Below, piece by piece: positions 62,630 through 64,000 of a DNA stretch of 64,000 nucleotides (the first letter of the stretch is position 1; every line of letters starts with the position of its first letter). The position numbers and the translations under genes were made by a program. The DNA is from an uncultured Bacteroidales bacterium (GTDB lineage: Bacteria; Bacteroidota; Bacteroidia; Bacteroidales; P3): positions 1 to 64,000 of the forward strand of contig ONIP01000002.1 of assembly GCA_900317955.1 (NCBI GenBank), read 5' to 3'. The notes beneath the pieces are model-generated. The model was not told the DNA's origin. It did no database searches and saw nothing but the letters and a program-made list of their open reading frames with translations.

Positions 62630-63862
62630 TTAGTTCCAGTTTAGGATACGTTTAAAGTCGTATTCTTCGGGGTTGGGGAGATATTTCTTGGCAGCCTCGT
62701 AGTCGGCGGGAGTGATGTAGTCCATGATGTCGTTGATGTAGGACTGCACCTTGTTGGTGTTGACGTTGACCTGACGGGGAGGAATCTTGCCGGTGACGGG
62801 GTCTTGAAGATCTTTAAGGTAGAGAGGAGCGACGTTGCCTTGGTGGTCGGTGTAGACCATGCAGCCGGTGCACCCTTGGTTGAAAAGGGTGTGGACGCCC
62901 ATGCCCATGAGGGAGCAGTAGGTGAGGTCGAAGGCTATCGGGGTATGGCAGCGGATTTCATAGCCGACTTCAACAGGACGGCTCTTCACTTTGAGACCGA
63001 GAGCTTTGACTTTGCGCTCGAGGAGGTCGTTGAAGATGTGAGCCTTGGAGACCTTGCCAAGTTCGGGATGGCCGTGGTCGTCGTAGCTGAAATGGATGCC
63101 GGAGTTTTTGATTTCCTCATCGGAGAGGCTGTGGAAGACGCCTTCGGAAATCATGGCTGCGCCATAGTTGATGCCCATGATTTTGCGTTTGACGATGCAG
63201 CTTACAACGAGGTTGATAATCTTGTCGACGGTGATTTCGGTCTTGTTGAAGAATTCGGGGATGACGACCATGGGATAGTGGCATGCACCAGCGATGCCGA
63301 GGGCGAGATGGCCTGCGGAACGACCCATGGCAGAGACGACGAACCAGTTTTCGGAGGTGCGGGCGTCTTCCATGACAGCAGTGCAGATGACGGTACCCTG
63401 GGCTTTGGCGCTATTGTAGCCGAAGGTGGGCGAGCTATTGGGCAGCGGGAGGTCGTTGTCGATGGTCTTGGGGACGTGGATGTTGGCAATTGGGTAGTGC
63501 TTGCTTTCGAGGAATTTGGCGATGCGGTTGGCCGTGGAAGCGGTATCGTCGCCACCGACGGTAACAAGCAGTTTGACGTTGTTATCGGTAAAGAATGGGA
63601 GGTTAAAACGCTGTTCGAAGTCCTCGTCGGTAGGTTTGAAGCGGCTCATTTTGAGGATACTGCCACCTTTATTGAAGATTTCGTCGGCGGTGAGGAAATC
63701 GAGGTCCTGCATACGGGGTTTGTCGGTGAAAAGGGCGCTGTAGCCGCCGTGGAGACCGATGACGCGATAGCCGTCGCGGAGGAAGGTTTTGGCGACAGAA
63801 GCGACCACGGTGTTCATTCCGGGGGCGGGACCACCGCCTGTGAGGATTGCTATACTTTTCAT
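62630..63862 (-). CDS. pfp: Pyrophosphate-dependent 6-phosphofructokinase
   Basis: 410 residues. Phosphorylates fructose-6-phosphate. ILTGGGPAPGMN at the start, the key loop reads GGDDT (103-107) and PKTIDND (131-137). ATP-dependent enzymes have GGDGS and PGTIDND; the Asp and Lys at these positions mark PPi-using enzymes, so it is reversible and saves ATP. Length (410) also suits the PPi-PFK group. It lies between a truncated gene and the EnvC-like gene on the - strand. Confidence 0.9.
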   Translation of the reverse strand: MKSIAILTGGGPAPGMNTVVASVAKTFLRDGYRVIGLHGGYSALFTDKPRMQDLDFLTADEIFNKGGSILKMSRFKPTDEDFEQRFNLPFFTDNNVKLLVTVGGDDTASTANRIAKFLESKHYPIANIHVPKTIDNDLPLPNSSPTFGYNSAKAQGTVICTAVMEDARTSENWFVVSAMGRSAGHLALGIAGACHYPMVVIPEFFNKTEITVDKIINLVVSCIVKRKIMGINYGAAMISEGVFHSLSDEEIKNSGIHFSYDDHGHPELGKVSKAHIFNDLLERKVKALGLKVKSRPVEVGYEIRCHTPIAFDLTYCSLMGMGVHTLFNQGCTGCMVYTDHQGNVAPLYLKDLQDPVTGKIPPRQVNVNTNKVQSYINDIMDYITPADYEAAKKYLPNPEEYDFKRILNWN

Positions 63863-63883
63863 GATACGGTTGTTTTTATAGGA

Positions 63884-64000
63884 TTAATATTTTGGGTTGA
63901 TTATTTTCTTGAGTTCGTCGGAGGTGAATACAACCTTGAGTGGCTCAGCGCTGGAGCTGATGTAGGTGTATTGTATCTGTGCATGGGCACTGATGATGTA
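63884..64000 (-). CDS. Unknown protein, C-terminal fragment
   Basis: The last 38 codons of a gene running in from the right edge: ...YIISAHAQIQYTYISSSAEP, LKVVFTSDELKKIINPKY and stop. It precedes pfp by 21 bases on the same strand, so is likely cotranscribed. Too little is present to name it. Confidence 0.5.
   Translation of the reverse strand, partial: YIISAHAQIQYTYISSSAEPLKVVFTSDELKKIINPKY

Overview
This window looks like a chromosomal segment of an uncultured or lightly studied Bacteroidales bacterium (phylum Bacteroidota). Four things point there. (1) Almost every transcription unit starts behind a Bacteroidota-type -7 box (TAnnTTTG, mostly TATTTTTG or TATCTTTG). (2) Two secreted proteins carry type IX secretion C-terminal domains, one type A and one type B, and a GldB-like gliding lipoprotein is present. 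(3) Several Bacteroidota-typical families occur: DUF3857/transglutaminase, DUF349, DUF4369, DUF4421-like, YfhO and PepSY-like proteins. (4) Gene order and families resemble host-associated members of the order. I see no tRNA, rRNA, CRISPR array, intact insertion sequence or prophage.

Layout. 0-5 kb: envelope-associated secreted proteins, including a DUF3857/transglutaminase pair whose second member has lost its catalytic residues, followed by a 28-residue membrane peptide. 5-10 kb: META-domain protein; WG-repeat protein + dihydroorotase + PepSY-like lipoprotein; a solitary phage-type lysozyme. 10-15.6 kb: ADP-forming acyl-CoA synthetase, aminoacyl-histidine dipeptidase, PflX-like radical SAM protein. 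15.7-27.7 kb: a long run of rightward envelope genes (PgpH-type HD hydrolase, YfhO, GT2; then DUF349, GldB, LtaS-like transferase, diacylglycerol kinase, SUI1). 28-30.3 kb: leftward cell-wall operon (MltD, FtsB-like, NlpC/P60). 30.6-36.7 kb: thioredoxin, DUF58, butyrate kinase, FKBP, a short divergent chorismate synthase, DUF4369 lipoprotein, LpxH. 36.8-43.4 kb: leftward clpB, galE, a gamma-carbonic-anhydrase-like gene with a 54-residue membrane protein, and glyA, with octanucleotide repeat arrays in the gaps. 43.7-52.1 kb: GH3/serine-hydrolase fusion; leftward AsmA-like, dual-protease (C10 + M6) and DjlA-like genes. 52.4-61.2 kb: ECF-S-like membrane protein, IspD/TarI-like cytidylyltransferase, IgGFc-like adhesin with type B sorting domain, and a four-gene phosphonate cassette. 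61.4-64 kb: EnvC-like activator, PPi-dependent phosphofructokinase and a truncated gene.

The most distinctive system is the phosphonate cassette at 56.9-61.2 kb. A cytidylyltransferase-PEP mutase fusion, phosphonopyruvate decarboxylase and an iron-alcohol-dehydrogenase-type reductase would make 2-hydroxyethylphosphonate (rather than 2-aminoethylphosphonate), and a LicD-family transferase would attach the CMP-activated group to a surface glycan. Other items deserving attention are the 1006-residue protein that joins a C10 cysteine protease to an M6 metalloprotease under one T9SS signal, the 8-bp-period repeat arrays around galE/glyA, an LtaS-like/DagK gene pair, and a chorismate synthase lacking an internal conserved segment. 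Functional calls rest on motifs read by eye; no database search was possible.
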